Below, one piece after another: positions 42,325 through 52,145 of a stretch of 64,000 bases of DNA. How positions within the stretch are numbered: position 1 is the stretch's first letter; each line of letters opens with the position of its first letter. The notes beneath the pieces are model-generated. The model made no database searches. It was not told the origin of the DNA and was given only the letters and a program-made list of their open reading frames with translations. Source of the DNA: Flectobacillus major DSM 103 (GTDB lineage: Bacteria; Bacteroidota; Bacteroidia; Cytophagales; Spirosomataceae); assembly GCF_000427405.1 (NCBI RefSeq), contig NZ_KE386491.1:2773001-2837000 (forward strand). Reading direction: 5' to 3'. The position numbers and the translations under genes are program-made.

Positions 42325-44274
42325 TTATTTTCTTTTTAAAACAACCATTTCGCCATGCTTTTGCACAATCTGCTCGTAGAACTTACGCAAAGCTTGGTAT
42401 TCTTCAACAGCATAAAAGGCCCTTCTCAACTGAATACGGCTAGCTACAATCAGCACGTTGCTGTCGTCGACAGTAGCCGAATAGAAGAAACGACCGCCAT
42501 CGTTGGGTAAGGCAATGTGCATACCTTTGGGCAGTTCTTCTATGGTATAATCGTTACCTAATTCAAATTTGCACGAAATAATCTCTTCTTGCGAATACGT
42601 AAAATCTACAGGAAAAGTACGTTCGGGGCTACTCAAAGGGGTGATTTTGAGCCCTTCTTGTAAAAAGGGTAACAAATAAACTTTATCTGCTACTTGGTTA
42701 AAAGCGTCACTGATTTGGGTATTAATTACAATTTTGGGCATTTGGCCTTGATTATTATTCTCAAACCCTTCAAAATCAATTTGGGTATTAGTCCACTGAG
42801 GTTGTTTTTCTAACAATTCTTTCGAGAGTTTTTCTTTTCCAAGAATCCCCATTTTTTCACGAAGAGCAACTCCATGATAGCCATTACCCGACAATACCAT
42901 AGTTCCTTTTACCAAGCCATCTTTGGCTAGCTGCATTTTTATGTCTACTAATTCAATACTTTTTTCAGGAGTAGTAATAAAAACCCAACGGGAATGCCTA
43001 GGAACCAGAAGTCGCCCCTCATAACTCATACAATAAGCAGGCAACATACCCCAGTTTAGTATTTTACTGGTAGCATCCAAGAAAACACTTTTACCCTGTA
43101 TATTGACGTAAACAATGGCATAATTAAAGCGAGTAATCATGGGGTAGTCTTTCCAGATAAGGCCGTGTTCGCGAGTACTTAGTATAACGGGGTTGGCCTC
43201 TACTCCTACTTGTCGAAGCAGTGCTATTAACAATAAATTTAGGTCAGAGCTATTGCCTCTTTTATTCTCAAAAACTTGTTTCAACGCCGAACTTGTATAA
43301 AGGCTTTTCTCGCCATTCCATGTAAAATTTTGCTGTACAAAACGAAATACCTCTTTGGCCAAGCTTAGTGTATCTAGCTTTTGGCCTTTCAGTAATTCGG
43401 TAGTTTCGTTAAAAGCTCCTATTTTTTTAATGGTTGCCCCAAAATTGTCGTCCTGTAGCATATCGTTGTCTAAAACCTCCCAAGTTTTTGAAAACGACTT
43501 AGGCTTAGACATCCCTCCCAAAATATACTCAACTAATTCAAAATGAATCATACGTCGGTAGTCATCAATATTGGCTACAAAATTTTCTTCCTTTTGAGCA
43601 GGAATATTGTTCATAATCCAGTGATAATTATGATGTTGATTACGCTCTTCGTAAGTTTCTGTAGCAAAAAAACCTTGGGTAGCTTGTGTAATAATTCGAT
43701 AAGAAAAATTATTAGGATAACTAAATTTATATTCGCTTTGAACCGTAGGAATATCTGTTTGCAAAACACAATCTTTGGGTTTGAACGGATACGGTGAATG
43801 TATCGTATAAGAATATTCGATAATTGAACCTTCTTTTACTTGTGGCAAAGTAAAGGTTACTTTTTCATAGGAATCACTTCTTTTGGCATGAAACACATCC
43901 TTTTCTGCTAACTCCTCTGTTACTATCTGTTCGTTCTCCCAGTTGTATGTTTTACCCTTAACATCCTCGATACTTTCATAACGGGTGTCGCTATTTCGTC
44001 CATAAAGATACACCGTCACTGTACTTCTTTTGTAGGCAGATTTTTTGAGAATTTTTATTCGCATACAATACCTATACGAAACCTGATAGCCTTCAGCACC
44101 TTCGTAGACAGCCCCAGAGCCATAATCATTGATTATATAAGCCTCGGCCGTAGAATCTTTGGCATATACTTTTGCTTGAAGCTCTTGTGCTGTAACCAAC
44201 GGAAATGTTGGTAGGTCTTGAGCTAGTACGATTTGTGAAATAAAGATAAAAACAATTAGTAATATGCTTTTCAT
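42325..44274 (-). CDS. DUF3857 / transglutaminase-fold secreted protein, catalytic Cys and His replaced
   Basis: A 649-residue exported protein (signal peptide ending LAQDLP) with the same domain order as its two neighbours. In the transglutaminase domain the active-site position reads KRGNSSDLNLLLIALL, so the Cys is Ser; the His position reads RFNYAIVYV, so it is Tyr. The Asp in FLDATSKI is kept. It should therefore be inactive as a cysteine hydrolase. The fold is kept over full length, including NPVILSTREHGLI, shared almost letter for letter with the third paralogue, which suggests selection for a binding role. It is 27 bases after the first gene and immediately before the third. Confidence 0.85.
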   Translation of the reverse strand: MKSILLIVFIFISQIVLAQDLPTFPLVTAQELQAKVYAKDSTAEAYIINDYGSGAVYEGAEGYQVSYRYCMRIKILKKSAYKRSTVTVYLYGRNSDTRYESIEDVKGKTYNWENEQIVTEELAEKDVFHAKRSDSYEKVTFTLPQVKEGSIIEYSYTIHSPYPFKPKDCVLQTDIPTVQSEYKFSYPNNFSYRIITQATQGFFATETYEERNQHHNYHWIMNNIPAQKEENFVANIDDYRRMIHFELVEYILGGMSKPKSFSKTWEVLDNDMLQDDNFGATIKKIGAFNETTELLKGQKLDTLSLAKEVFRFVQQNFTWNGEKSLYTSSALKQVFENKRGNSSDLNLLLIALLRQVGVEANPVILSTREHGLIWKDYPMITRFNYAIVYVNIQGKSVFLDATSKILNWGMLPAYCMSYEGRLLVPRHSRWVFITTPEKSIELVDIKMQLAKDGLVKGTMVLSGNGYHGVALREKMGILGKEKLSKELLEKQPQWTNTQIDFEGFENNNQGQMPKIVINTQISDAFNQVADKVYLLPFLQEGLKITPLSSPERTFPVDFTYSQEEIISCKFELGNDYTIEELPKGMHIALPNDGGRFFYSATVDDSNVLIVASRIQLRRAFYAVEEYQALRKFYEQIVQKHGEMVVLKRK

Positions 44275-44301
44275 CGTGAATAGGAATGGTATATTGGATT
44301 G

Positions 44302-46287
44302 TTATTTTTTCTTGAGAATCACTTGCTGAGCTCCTTTCTGTGAAATGTATTCATAATACGATTTGATATGCTGGTATTCTTCGGCAAAAAAGACTGCTTT
44401 CTTGATAAATTGCTTATTCATCAATAGAATAACATTGCTGTCTTGTGAATTAACCAAATAGTTAAAACTTCCAGCGTCTTCTGGCAAAACTAAGCGAAAA
44501 GATTTAGGTAATTCTTCTATAATATACCCGTCAGGCAGAATAATCTGAATGGTATAGAGCTCGGTAAGAGGTGTGGCAAAATCAATAGGAAACTTTCGAG
44601 AACTACTCTGGAATGGATTTTTTTCATGTCGTAAATCAAACATAGGGTTAAAATAAATTTTATCTTGCCCCACAGTAGCCACTTCTTTCATTCGGAGGCT
44701 AATTACAGCATTTAGCGGTTCTGACAAAGTCGCTACATCGGTAAATTTTATACTCTTGATTTGCCAATTAGGATATTCTTTCATCAAAGTTTCTTGATAT
44801 TTGGCTTCGCCTCCTTTAGCTAGCAAAATTCGTTTTTCATGTGCAGTATAGCCCTTATAAGTGATTGACAATTCACCTTCAAGGTCGCCATTTTTCAATA
44901 AGCGAAATACCCCAGACTGTAAAACTTCTTTTTTATCTGCTGATACTAAAGGCACCCATTTATCATTTTCACCATTGACAATTAATCGTCCTTGCCCATT
45001 CAAACACCGAATGGGTATTTGTCCAGCATAGCTGAATGGTTCGGTAGCATCGAGCAACATTGCTACTTGGCCTAATTTAATATGGGCAATAACGTAGTTA
45101 AATTTCTTTTCTAAAACGTGTGAAAATAATATACGGCCATGTTCACGAGTACTCAGAATAACAGGATTAGCGTTCAAATTCAGTTCTCGTAGCAAGGCTA
45201 CCAAGGTAAGATTTATATCGGCTGAATTGCCCATCTTACTTTCAAAAACCTTTTTTCTTGTATCTGAGCCATAAAGACTAGATACGCCATTCCAAACCAC
45301 ATGCGACTGGATATAAGAATATGCTGCATTGATACGCCCAACGGTATCTTTATGGGTAGCCTTTATGGTATTGGCCACATCTCTGAGCATACCGTCGCTT
45401 TTGAGGAGTTTTCCAAAAGAGTCATAACCCAATAGGGCTTGTGACATATCGTTCCATGTAATCGAAAAACTCTTTGAAGGTGCATTCTGAGGGTGATATG
45501 CCGCTATTTCAAATTCTATTTTGGTGACATAATCATCGATAGTAGTCATAAAGGGTTCTTCTTTAATAGCTGGAGCAGCTTTGACGACCATTCTATGGGC
45601 AGTACTATTAATATTACCTTCCATACCAATAAAATTGATACTATTAGGACTTTCGTTTTTGATATAAAAAGGCTCGTAACCTTGTGTGAGAAAACGAAAT
45701 TGATAAAAAGTGGGTATGTCTAAACGTAGCTCGCTCCAAGCTACAGGAATGCTTTTTTGAAACTCCCAAGAAGGTATATTTGTATCAAAATCTGACACTA
45801 CTTTATAGCTATATTCAATAATTACACCTTCCTGTACATTGGGCAGGGTAATTTTGGTAACAGTAAGCTGGTCTGTTTTTTTCTCTTCAAAAATGGCATC
45901 TTTTTGCAACTTATCTATTTGCATTTTGCCATTTACCATACGGTAGGTAGCCCCTTTTATGTCTAACACATATTCTTTACCTTGCTTGCTTAGGTGCGTA
46001 AGTATAGAAAATGTAGCCCAATCATAGCCTGCTTTTTTGAAGATTTTGAGTCGCCTATGATGAGTCAAAACTACTTGTAACCCTACATTGGCGTTGTACT
46101 GATAACCAACATTGGCATAATCGAATAGAATTACGGCTGCGGCCGAGCTGTCGTTGCCATAACGTGTCATGGCAAGTTCTTCTGGCGAGATTTTCCCAAA
46201 TTTGAGAGGAGCATCTTGGGCTTTACCTCGAAAGCCAAGACATAGTAATACCACGACTAGATAACTAAGTGTAGAATAACGTTTCAT
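44302..46287 (-). CDS. DUF3857 / transglutaminase-fold secreted protein, catalytic Cys and His replaced
   Basis: A 661-residue exported protein and the first gene of the three-gene operon. A signal peptide ends near FRGKAQ. DUF3857 covers about 60-230, the transglutaminase-like domain about 285-420, and a DUF3858-like domain the end. The active-site segment is KMGNSADINLTLVALL (no Cys) and the His position is KFNYVIAHI (Tyr); LDATEPFSYAG keeps the Asp. It groups with the middle gene, not with the Cys-containing last one. Upstream there is no clear promoter match. Confidence 0.85.
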   Translation of the reverse strand: MKRYSTLSYLVVVLLCLGFRGKAQDAPLKFGKISPEELAMTRYGNDSSAAAVILFDYANVGYQYNANVGLQVVLTHHRRLKIFKKAGYDWATFSILTHLSKQGKEYVLDIKGATYRMVNGKMQIDKLQKDAIFEEKKTDQLTVTKITLPNVQEGVIIEYSYKVVSDFDTNIPSWEFQKSIPVAWSELRLDIPTFYQFRFLTQGYEPFYIKNESPNSINFIGMEGNINSTAHRMVVKAAPAIKEEPFMTTIDDYVTKIEFEIAAYHPQNAPSKSFSITWNDMSQALLGYDSFGKLLKSDGMLRDVANTIKATHKDTVGRINAAYSYIQSHVVWNGVSSLYGSDTRKKVFESKMGNSADINLTLVALLRELNLNANPVILSTREHGRILFSHVLEKKFNYVIAHIKLGQVAMLLDATEPFSYAGQIPIRCLNGQGRLIVNGENDKWVPLVSADKKEVLQSGVFRLLKNGDLEGELSITYKGYTAHEKRILLAKGGEAKYQETLMKEYPNWQIKSIKFTDVATLSEPLNAVISLRMKEVATVGQDKIYFNPMFDLRHEKNPFQSSSRKFPIDFATPLTELYTIQIILPDGYIIEELPKSFRLVLPEDAGSFNYLVNSQDSNVILLMNKQFIKKAVFFAEEYQHIKSYYEYISQKGAQQVILKKK

Positions 46288-46344
46288 TGTTTTAAATATT
46301 TAATTAATAGATGAACAATTTGTAGGGTAGTTGAAGTTTATTCA

Positions 46345-46388
46345 CTAAAATACCCGATGAAATTAATAAATTACATCGGGTATTTTGG
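46345..46388 (-). terminator. Terminator hairpin downstream of the M24 peptidase gene
   Basis: A 15-bp stem (46345-46359 with 46374-46388, one wobble pair; inner arm AAAATACCCGATG) and a 14-base loop, 20 bases past the stop codon of the minus-strand peptidase. It lies ahead of the DUF3857 operon and separates the two units. Confidence 0.75.
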
Positions 46389-46408
46389 CAATATATCACA
46401 AAAAAAAA

Positions 46409-47767
46409 TTACTGTCCTAAATGACTTAATTTGTCACGCCTTGGAATTGTTAAAATTTGTTTCTGGCGGCCATCTATATAATGTACCTTTCCATTGACAA
46501 ATAAGCCTTGTTCTTCTAGCATTACTCGTACTTCTTTATTGCCCCATTCAGGGATTTTTACCTTGGCATTAAGCTCTATTGCATAAGCTGTATTTTCGTT
46601 GATAGGATAATCGCCATTGCCGGGAACACCTCCTTGCATATCCCACATACCAATAGCAGGCCCAGCCGCATGACCATGATACCCCACTGGATGCGAATAA
46701 ATTTGTGCAACTACGCCATCTTGCTCGGCTTTTCGCAACGACAACGCCAATAATTGATTACCAGTCATGCCTACTTTAAAAAATCCTGTTAAAATATCTT
46801 GTAGGCGATTTCCTGAAGCCAAAGCTTTGGCCAAATAGGCTGGTACTTCTTTTTCTTCTGGACGCAATACGTAGGCTAACTCTTGCACGTCGGTATTGAG
46901 CCTCAAATAAGTAATACCAAAATCGCAATGAAGCAAGTCGCCAGGCAAAATTACATCTTCGGCTGGGCGGCGGTCGTAAGGCCAGTTCGTTTTATCAGGG
47001 TCGGGGCGTTGCACATCTACCGTTGGATGAAACCACGTATCAAGCTTCAGTTCGGCTACTCGTTCACGCAAATACCATACTACATCTTCGGTAGTAGTAA
47101 CACCCGGAACAATTACTTTTTCAGAAAAAGCTTCTGCTATAATCTGGTGTGTAATTCGGTCGAGCATCTCGTAGAGGGCAATTTCTCGGGGTGTACGAGT
47201 TTCTAGCCAGCCCACACAGAGGCGTTCAGCCGAGGTTACTTTACTTTTCAGATTTTCAGGCATATTGGCCATTAGCTCTTGGTGTTCTGAGTGCGTTAGG
47301 CCATCGGCATGAGCATACTGCTCAGAAATATCTAAGGCTATTTTTTTAGGGTTTCGTTCTGCCATAATTTGTATCAAACGTTTCCATTGGTTGGGTTCTT
47401 CTTCAGGCTTCCATGCCGATTTAAAGATTGTTCCAACATTATAACGGGCTACAGCCAATGCTTCTAATCCTTCTTTTTCTCCTTTGTCAAAAATCACCAA
47501 AATAGTTCTGCGTCGAGCATTAAGCCATGTTGAAGGCAACATTGTTTTGATAATTGGGTCTTCGTTGTATTCTCGGGCAATGATTACCCACATATCAATA
47601 CCATTTTTCCGCATTAGGCTGGGCAATACACTTTTAAAACGTTCGTCCAAAAGTTGATCTTGAACCACGGCACGGTCTTTTAAAGGTAAAATAGGGGGCA
47701 TTTCTTGAGCGAAACTAGCTATATGAAGCATTACAATAAACAGTAGTGTGGTAAATAGTTTGTTCAT
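46409..47767 (-). CDS. Secreted M24-family metallopeptidase (Xaa-Pro aminopeptidase-like)
   Basis: A 452-residue exported enzyme (signal peptide ending ASFAQ). The pita-bread fold is in the C-terminal half: metal ligands Asp in HCDFGITYLRLNTDVQ (two), His in YSHPVGYHGHAAGP, and Glu in AIELNAKVKIPEWG and VRVMLEEQGLF. The N-terminal half is a creatinase-like domain (MRKNGIDMWVIIAREY). It may remove N-terminal residues before proline from peptides in the periplasm; exact specificity is not known. It stands alone between terminators. Confidence 0.9.
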   Translation of the reverse strand: MNKLFTTLLFIVMLHIASFAQEMPPILPLKDRAVVQDQLLDERFKSVLPSLMRKNGIDMWVIIAREYNEDPIIKTMLPSTWLNARRRTILVIFDKGEKEGLEALAVARYNVGTIFKSAWKPEEEPNQWKRLIQIMAERNPKKIALDISEQYAHADGLTHSEHQELMANMPENLKSKVTSAERLCVGWLETRTPREIALYEMLDRITHQIIAEAFSEKVIVPGVTTTEDVVWYLRERVAELKLDTWFHPTVDVQRPDPDKTNWPYDRRPAEDVILPGDLLHCDFGITYLRLNTDVQELAYVLRPEEKEVPAYLAKALASGNRLQDILTGFFKVGMTGNQLLALSLRKAEQDGVVAQIYSHPVGYHGHAAGPAIGMWDMQGGVPGNGDYPINENTAYAIELNAKVKIPEWGNKEVRVMLEEQGLFVNGKVHYIDGRQKQILTIPRRDKLSHLGQ

Positions 47768-47910
47768 GAGGAAGACGTGTTTGTATAATAATAATTCAGC
47801 AAATTATGTTTTAATTAATTGTTTATAAGCAAATTAACATCACTCAAGGATTTTAATATCTAAGTTTAGCAGATAAAAAGGCACTCCTGAAAATTTATTA
47901 ATGTGCTACA

Positions 47911-48762
47911 TCATGATGACCTTTTTCCTTGTTTGGGAATACGAGGAAAAAAGGCTGAGGTTTTTTCTACGTATTCTTTGTATTCGGGTTTGGTTTCTAC
48001 CAATTTTTGTTCGAGCAATGCTACCCCCGACACCTTCATCAACAAAAAAGTCATGAGTATTGGGCTAAAGATTGTCCAAGAAGCCCCCACCGAAACAGCT
48101 AATAAAAAATATCCCCACCAAAGAAACGCATCGCCAAAGTAGTTGGGATGTCGGGTATATTTCCACAAGCCTTTGTCCATTACATATCCTTTATTGGCTG
48201 GATTTTTCTTGAATTGCGACAGTTGCCAATCGCCGATAGCCTCGAATAAAAAGCCTATCAACCAAATCACCACGCCATAAACATCGGCGATTTGCCAGGT
48301 AGTAAAGCTTGTATATTGAGCAAAAAATAAGGGTACAGCAATAATCCAGAGTAACACACCTTGTAGCAAATACACCCTAAAATACGAAATCCACCAATAA
48401 GATGTACCATGAGCTGCCCGAAATGCTTGATAACGGTAGTCTTCGCCTTTGCCGTGGTTGCGAATCGTGATATGCAATGATAAACGAATTCCCCAAATAC
48501 TCACAAGACTACAAAGCAATATCGCCCTTGGATTTTGTAAACCGTTGTTGAGCCAGCACCAATACCACGCTACCAGCACAAAGCCCATTCCCCAAAACGA
48601 ATCGATAATACTAGAGTCTTGGAGTTTGACACTGTATAACCACAACAACGTTAGGGCAAGAGCAATTAAACCAAAGCCCCCCAACAGGCTGGGGTATTGA
48701 TACGATAATACGGACATCAGTCCTAAAACCAATACTGGCACAAGAATACTTAGGAATTTCAT
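47911..48762 (-). CDS. DUF1295-family integral membrane protein (steroid 5-alpha-reductase-like)
   Basis: A 283-residue protein with about seven transmembrane helices. The C-terminal signature WKYTRHPNYFGDAFLWWGYF matches the DUF1295 / steroid 5-alpha-reductase C-terminal family, which also includes isoprenylcysteine methyltransferase-like proteins; the conserved RHPNYFG binds the cofactor in relatives. Substrate unknown; fatty or isoprenoid lipid reduction is a guess. ATG 48762 is used; the TTG at 48768 is weaker. It lies 77 bases downstream of priA on the same strand, in a leader with two overlapping inverted repeats. Confidence 0.85.
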   Translation of the reverse strand: MKFLSILVPVLVLGLMSVLSYQYPSLLGGFGLIALALTLLWLYSVKLQDSSIIDSFWGMGFVLVAWYWCWLNNGLQNPRAILLCSLVSIWGIRLSLHITIRNHGKGEDYRYQAFRAAHGTSYWWISYFRVYLLQGVLLWIIAVPLFFAQYTSFTTWQIADVYGVVIWLIGFLFEAIGDWQLSQFKKNPANKGYVMDKGLWKYTRHPNYFGDAFLWWGYFLLAVSVGASWTIFSPILMTFLLMKVSGVALLEQKLVETKPEYKEYVEKTSAFFPRIPKQGKRSS

Positions 48763-48763
48763 T

Positions 48764-48833
48764 GGCAATGGTATTTATAGTTAGCTGTGTATGTGCAATA
48801 ATTATTACATGAGCATTGCCAGAAATACCATTG
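48764..48833 (-). repeat. Alternative inverted repeats in the leader of the DUF1295 gene
   Basis: CAATGGTATTT (48766-48776) pairs perfectly with 48823-48833 over 11 bp. The overlapping GGCAATG (48764-48770) can pair instead with CATTGCC (48814-48820). The two pairings exclude each other, and both end within 10 bases of the ATG at 48762. Confidence 0.4.
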
Positions 48834-48839
48834 GTCAGC

Positions 48840-51347
48840 TTAACCACAATCTACATCAACCACGATACTCGACCCTTTGTATTCCTTATTAGTGGCAATT
48901 GTCTCTATTTGCTCGGTTATATAATTTTTTGCTCCTTTTAGATTAATAGTCTTTTCAAGCTTAATCATGATCTCAAATAAAAATTGATTTCTGATACGCT
49001 CTACAAGTGGCTTTTCGGGGCCTAAAACTCGTTGTTTACTGAGTTTTTCGGCTAAAAGATCGGCCAAAGCCTTTGCTGTTTTTTCGGCAATAGCTTCTTC
49101 AAAATGTTTAATGGTTATGCGTACGAGTCGGGTAAAGGGCGGATACAAAAAACCTTCCCTTTCATGTATTTCTGAGCGATATAGAGCTTCGTAATCGCCT
49201 GCTATAATTTGGTGTAGAATTGCTTGTTGCGGATTGTTTGTTTGAATCAACACTTTTCCCTGAATATCGCGTCGACCTGCTCGGCCTGCCACTTGGGTCA
49301 ACATCTGAAAAGCCCTTTCCGAAGCCCTAAAATCAGGGAAATGAATCATGCGATCGGCATCGAAAATGCAAACTAAACTTACTTTCTCAAAATCTAAGCC
49401 TTTCGATATCATCTGTGTACCTACCAGCACGTCGACTGCACCACTTTCAACTTCGTTGATTAAAGTCTGAAAAGCGGTTTTGGTACGAGTTGTATCCAAA
49501 TCCATTCTGGCAATTTTGGCTTCTGGAAAAATCAATTGTAATTCTTCTTCGATTTTTTCAGTCCCATAGCCTCGTGTTCGTAGCTTCACCGAGCCACAAG
49601 CCTGACAGGTTCTAAGCATGGCCTCGTGATAACCACAATAATGACAACGCAATTCTTGACCGCTGTAATGGTAGGTAAGGCTAACATCGCAGTTGGGACA
49701 CGACGCAATGGTATCGCAGTCGTCGCACTGTATATACGGAGAATATCCTCTACGGTTTTGAAAAAGGATAGTTTGTTCCTTTTTTTCTAAATTTAGCCGA
49801 ATGGTATCGAGCATTATATTGGAAAAGTCTCCTTTTACAAGCTTGTTTTTTCGAGCATTCTTAATATCAACCAACTCTATATTAGGCAACTGTGCATTTC
49901 CAAATCGCTGCAACATCTTTACTAATCCATAACGTCCTGTTTGGGCATTATAATAACTTTCGATCGACGGCGTAGCCGAACCAAGCAGCACTTTGGCCTT
50001 TTGTTTGTGAGCAATCACCACCGCTACGTCTCGTGCATGATAACGTGGAGCGGGGTCAAATTGTTTATAGGACGTTTCATGCTCTTCGTCAACGATGATT
50101 AATCCGAGGTTGTCGAAAGGCAAAAAAACAGCCGACCGCACCCCTATTACAAACTGAAATTTGCCAGTAACAACTCCTTTCCACACTTCGACCCGCTCAT
50201 TATCTGAAAATTTGGAATGATAAATACCCATTTTATCGCCAAAGACTTTTCGTAATCGTACCACAATCTGAGTAGTAAGGGCTATTTCGGGCAATAGGTA
50301 CAATACCTGTGAGCCACCTTCTAATACTTGTTCGATCAATTTGATATACACCTCGGTTTTGCCACTACCCGTGATACCATGCAGCAATACCGTATCTTTT
50401 TGTTGAAACTCATTCATGATTTCGGTAAGAGCCTGTTGCTGCGACTCTGACAAAATAGGTGTGGGAGCTTCCACAAAATTAGTATCCTCTTCAAAACGAC
50501 TCACGATAACATCAAACTGCTCAAGAATTCCATTTTTGAGCAGGGTATTCAACGAGCTATCCGACACTTCGGCTTTGGTGAGTACATTTTTTTCGATCCC
50601 CTTTTTATTTAGTTCGGGCGTTCTGAGGACTGGTACATACCGCAAGTAATGTAACACTACGTCCAATTGCTTTGGCGTTTTTTCTAGCTCTTTGAGCAAT
50701 GCCGTTAAATAGCCCGCCTCTTCATAAAAAGCATTGAGCCGTATTTTACGCAAAATTTTGGGCGTATATTTTTCTTTTACCTCCTCAAAAACAATAATAG
50801 CTTGCTTTTGTACCAGTGATTTGATGAGGTGATACACATTTTTTACTTCGGCAAAACGAGCTAATTCGTCGTATGTGAGCGATTGATGCTTTTTGAGTTC
50901 CTCGATTAGTTCAGTTTCACGCTCGGTCAATAGCTCTGGGCGATCAAATTCGGGATTAAACTGCACCTTCGACAAGCTTGATATTTTTAACCCCGAAGGC
51001 AAAGCCACATTGAGTACCTCGCCTATATGGCACATATAATACTCGGCAATCCACTGAAATAATTCTATTTGGGTTGGCATAACCAACGGAGCGTCGTCGA
51101 GTAATTCAAGAATATATTTAGCTTGGTATTTTTGTGGTGGTTGGTTGTGCAATCTGGCAATTACGGCGGTTACTACTTTGGTTTTGCCAAACTGTACTAT
51201 TACTCTTGCTCCTAGTCGTACTGCATTGGCAAATTCGCGAGGAACACGATAGGTAAACAAGTTGGGAACTGCCACGGGTACAATCACGTCGGCAAATATG
51301 GTTATTTCTTCTTGAAAAGAATCAGTAAGGTTTTCTTGTGCTAACAT
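48840..51347 (-). CDS. priA: Primosomal protein N', replication restart helicase
   Basis: An 835-residue DEXH helicase that reloads the replisome at stalled forks. N-terminal 3'-DNA-binding domain: residues 1-105 (FADVIVPVAVPNLFTYRVP). Walker A GITGSGKTEVYIK near residue 325, DEEH in LIIVDEEHETSYKQFDP, and LLGSATPSIESYYN follow. A zinc-ribbon pair with eight cysteines lies near 545-580 (CDDCDTIASCPNCDVS, CHYCGY, CQACGS). Helicase motif VI is in AGRAGRRDI. A longer insertion of about 100 residues between the two N-terminal regions is usual in this phylum. Confidence 0.96.
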   Translation of the reverse strand: MLAQENLTDSFQEEITIFADVIVPVAVPNLFTYRVPREFANAVRLGARVIVQFGKTKVVTAVIARLHNQPPQKYQAKYILELLDDAPLVMPTQIELFQWIAEYYMCHIGEVLNVALPSGLKISSLSKVQFNPEFDRPELLTERETELIEELKKHQSLTYDELARFAEVKNVYHLIKSLVQKQAIIVFEEVKEKYTPKILRKIRLNAFYEEAGYLTALLKELEKTPKQLDVVLHYLRYVPVLRTPELNKKGIEKNVLTKAEVSDSSLNTLLKNGILEQFDVIVSRFEEDTNFVEAPTPILSESQQQALTEIMNEFQQKDTVLLHGITGSGKTEVYIKLIEQVLEGGSQVLYLLPEIALTTQIVVRLRKVFGDKMGIYHSKFSDNERVEVWKGVVTGKFQFVIGVRSAVFLPFDNLGLIIVDEEHETSYKQFDPAPRYHARDVAVVIAHKQKAKVLLGSATPSIESYYNAQTGRYGLVKMLQRFGNAQLPNIELVDIKNARKNKLVKGDFSNIMLDTIRLNLEKKEQTILFQNRRGYSPYIQCDDCDTIASCPNCDVSLTYHYSGQELRCHYCGYHEAMLRTCQACGSVKLRTRGYGTEKIEEELQLIFPEAKIARMDLDTTRTKTAFQTLINEVESGAVDVLVGTQMISKGLDFEKVSLVCIFDADRMIHFPDFRASERAFQMLTQVAGRAGRRDIQGKVLIQTNNPQQAILHQIIAGDYEALYRSEIHEREGFLYPPFTRLVRITIKHFEEAIAEKTAKALADLLAEKLSKQRVLGPEKPLVERIRNQFLFEIMIKLEKTINLKGAKNYITEQIETIATNKEYKGSSIVVDVDCG

Positions 51348-51381
51348 AGTGCAATTTACACGAAAAATTATTTTCGTCAGC

Positions 51382-51409
51382 TTGCCGACTTTCTTAAACT
51401 ATACATTTG
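51382..51409 (+). promoter_or_regulatory. Bacteroidota-type promoter of the LysE gene
   Basis: TTG at 51382-51384, a 17-nt spacer, then TACATTTG at 51402-51409. This gives a leader of about 75 bases to the ATG at 51491. Confidence 0.5.
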
Positions 51410-51490
51410 CCGTAGATTTGAATAATCAAAACTGGGATCGAACCAAATAGTAAGATTCTCGCTAGCATATTATAGACAAGCAGCGCCAAT

Positions 51491-52132
51491 ATGATAAATG
51501 GATTAAATATATTCGTTATTACTTTTATTATCAGCTTCTTGGGGTCTATTCATCCTGGGCCGCTGAATCTTTCGGTGGTACAGCTTACCCTGAAAGCCAA
51601 TTCACAGAAGGCTCTTTGGATGGCTTTGGGCGGTGTTATTCCCGAAATTATTTACGGCCTACTGGCGGTAGAAGGTATTTCGATTTTCCAGCAATATCCA
51701 CAAATTTTTGCCTTTATGAAATGGGGCATTATTCCTGTTTTACTGTTTTCGGGCTATTGGACACTCAGGCCTTTTTCTCAAGATAAACCAACCGAACACG
51801 CCACTATTCAAACTAATATTTCTACCAAAAACACTTTTTTCAAAGGCTTTTTCTTATCTATTTTCAACCCTCAACTTTTACCGTTTTGGCTAATTGTTTT
51901 GGTCAATTATCATAATTATCAATCGTTACAAATTGATAATAGCCTTGATAAGTTGGGTTTTTTGTTGGGTGCTAGTCTTGGAGCATTTTTGCTGAATTAT
52001 CTTTATATTCAAATTGCCGAAAAAAAACGAAGCCTATTGTTTGAGTATATTCAACAAAAACATTTCGATAAAATTATTGGCTATACTTTTATTCTGATGG
52101 CTGTTTTTCAGATGATAAAGATAGTATTATAA
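51491..52132 (+). CDS. LysE/RhtB-family amino acid exporter
   Basis: A 213-residue protein with about six hydrophobic helices. The family start SFLGSIHPGPLNLSVVQLTL (Pro-Gly-Pro in helix 1) and FKGFFLSIFNPQLLPFWLIV, with its conserved N-P, are both present. LysE/RhtB proteins export amino acids or other small metabolites; the substrate cannot be read here. The next gene, encoding an ATP-grasp ligase, starts 14 bases later on the same strand, so the exporter and ligase are probably co-transcribed, suggesting the ligase product or a related compound is exported. Confidence 0.88.
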   Translation: MINGLNIFVITFIISFLGSIHPGPLNLSVVQLTLKANSQKALWMALGGVIPEIIYGLLAVEGISIFQQYPQIFAFMKWGIIPVLLFSGYWTLRPFSQDKPTEHATIQTNISTKNTFFKGFFLSIFNPQLLPFWLIVLVNYHNYQSLQIDNSLDKLGFLLGASLGAFLLNYLYIQIAEKKRSLLFEYIQQKHFDKIIGYTFILMAVFQMIKIVL

Positions 52133-52145
52133 TATAAACCACAAA

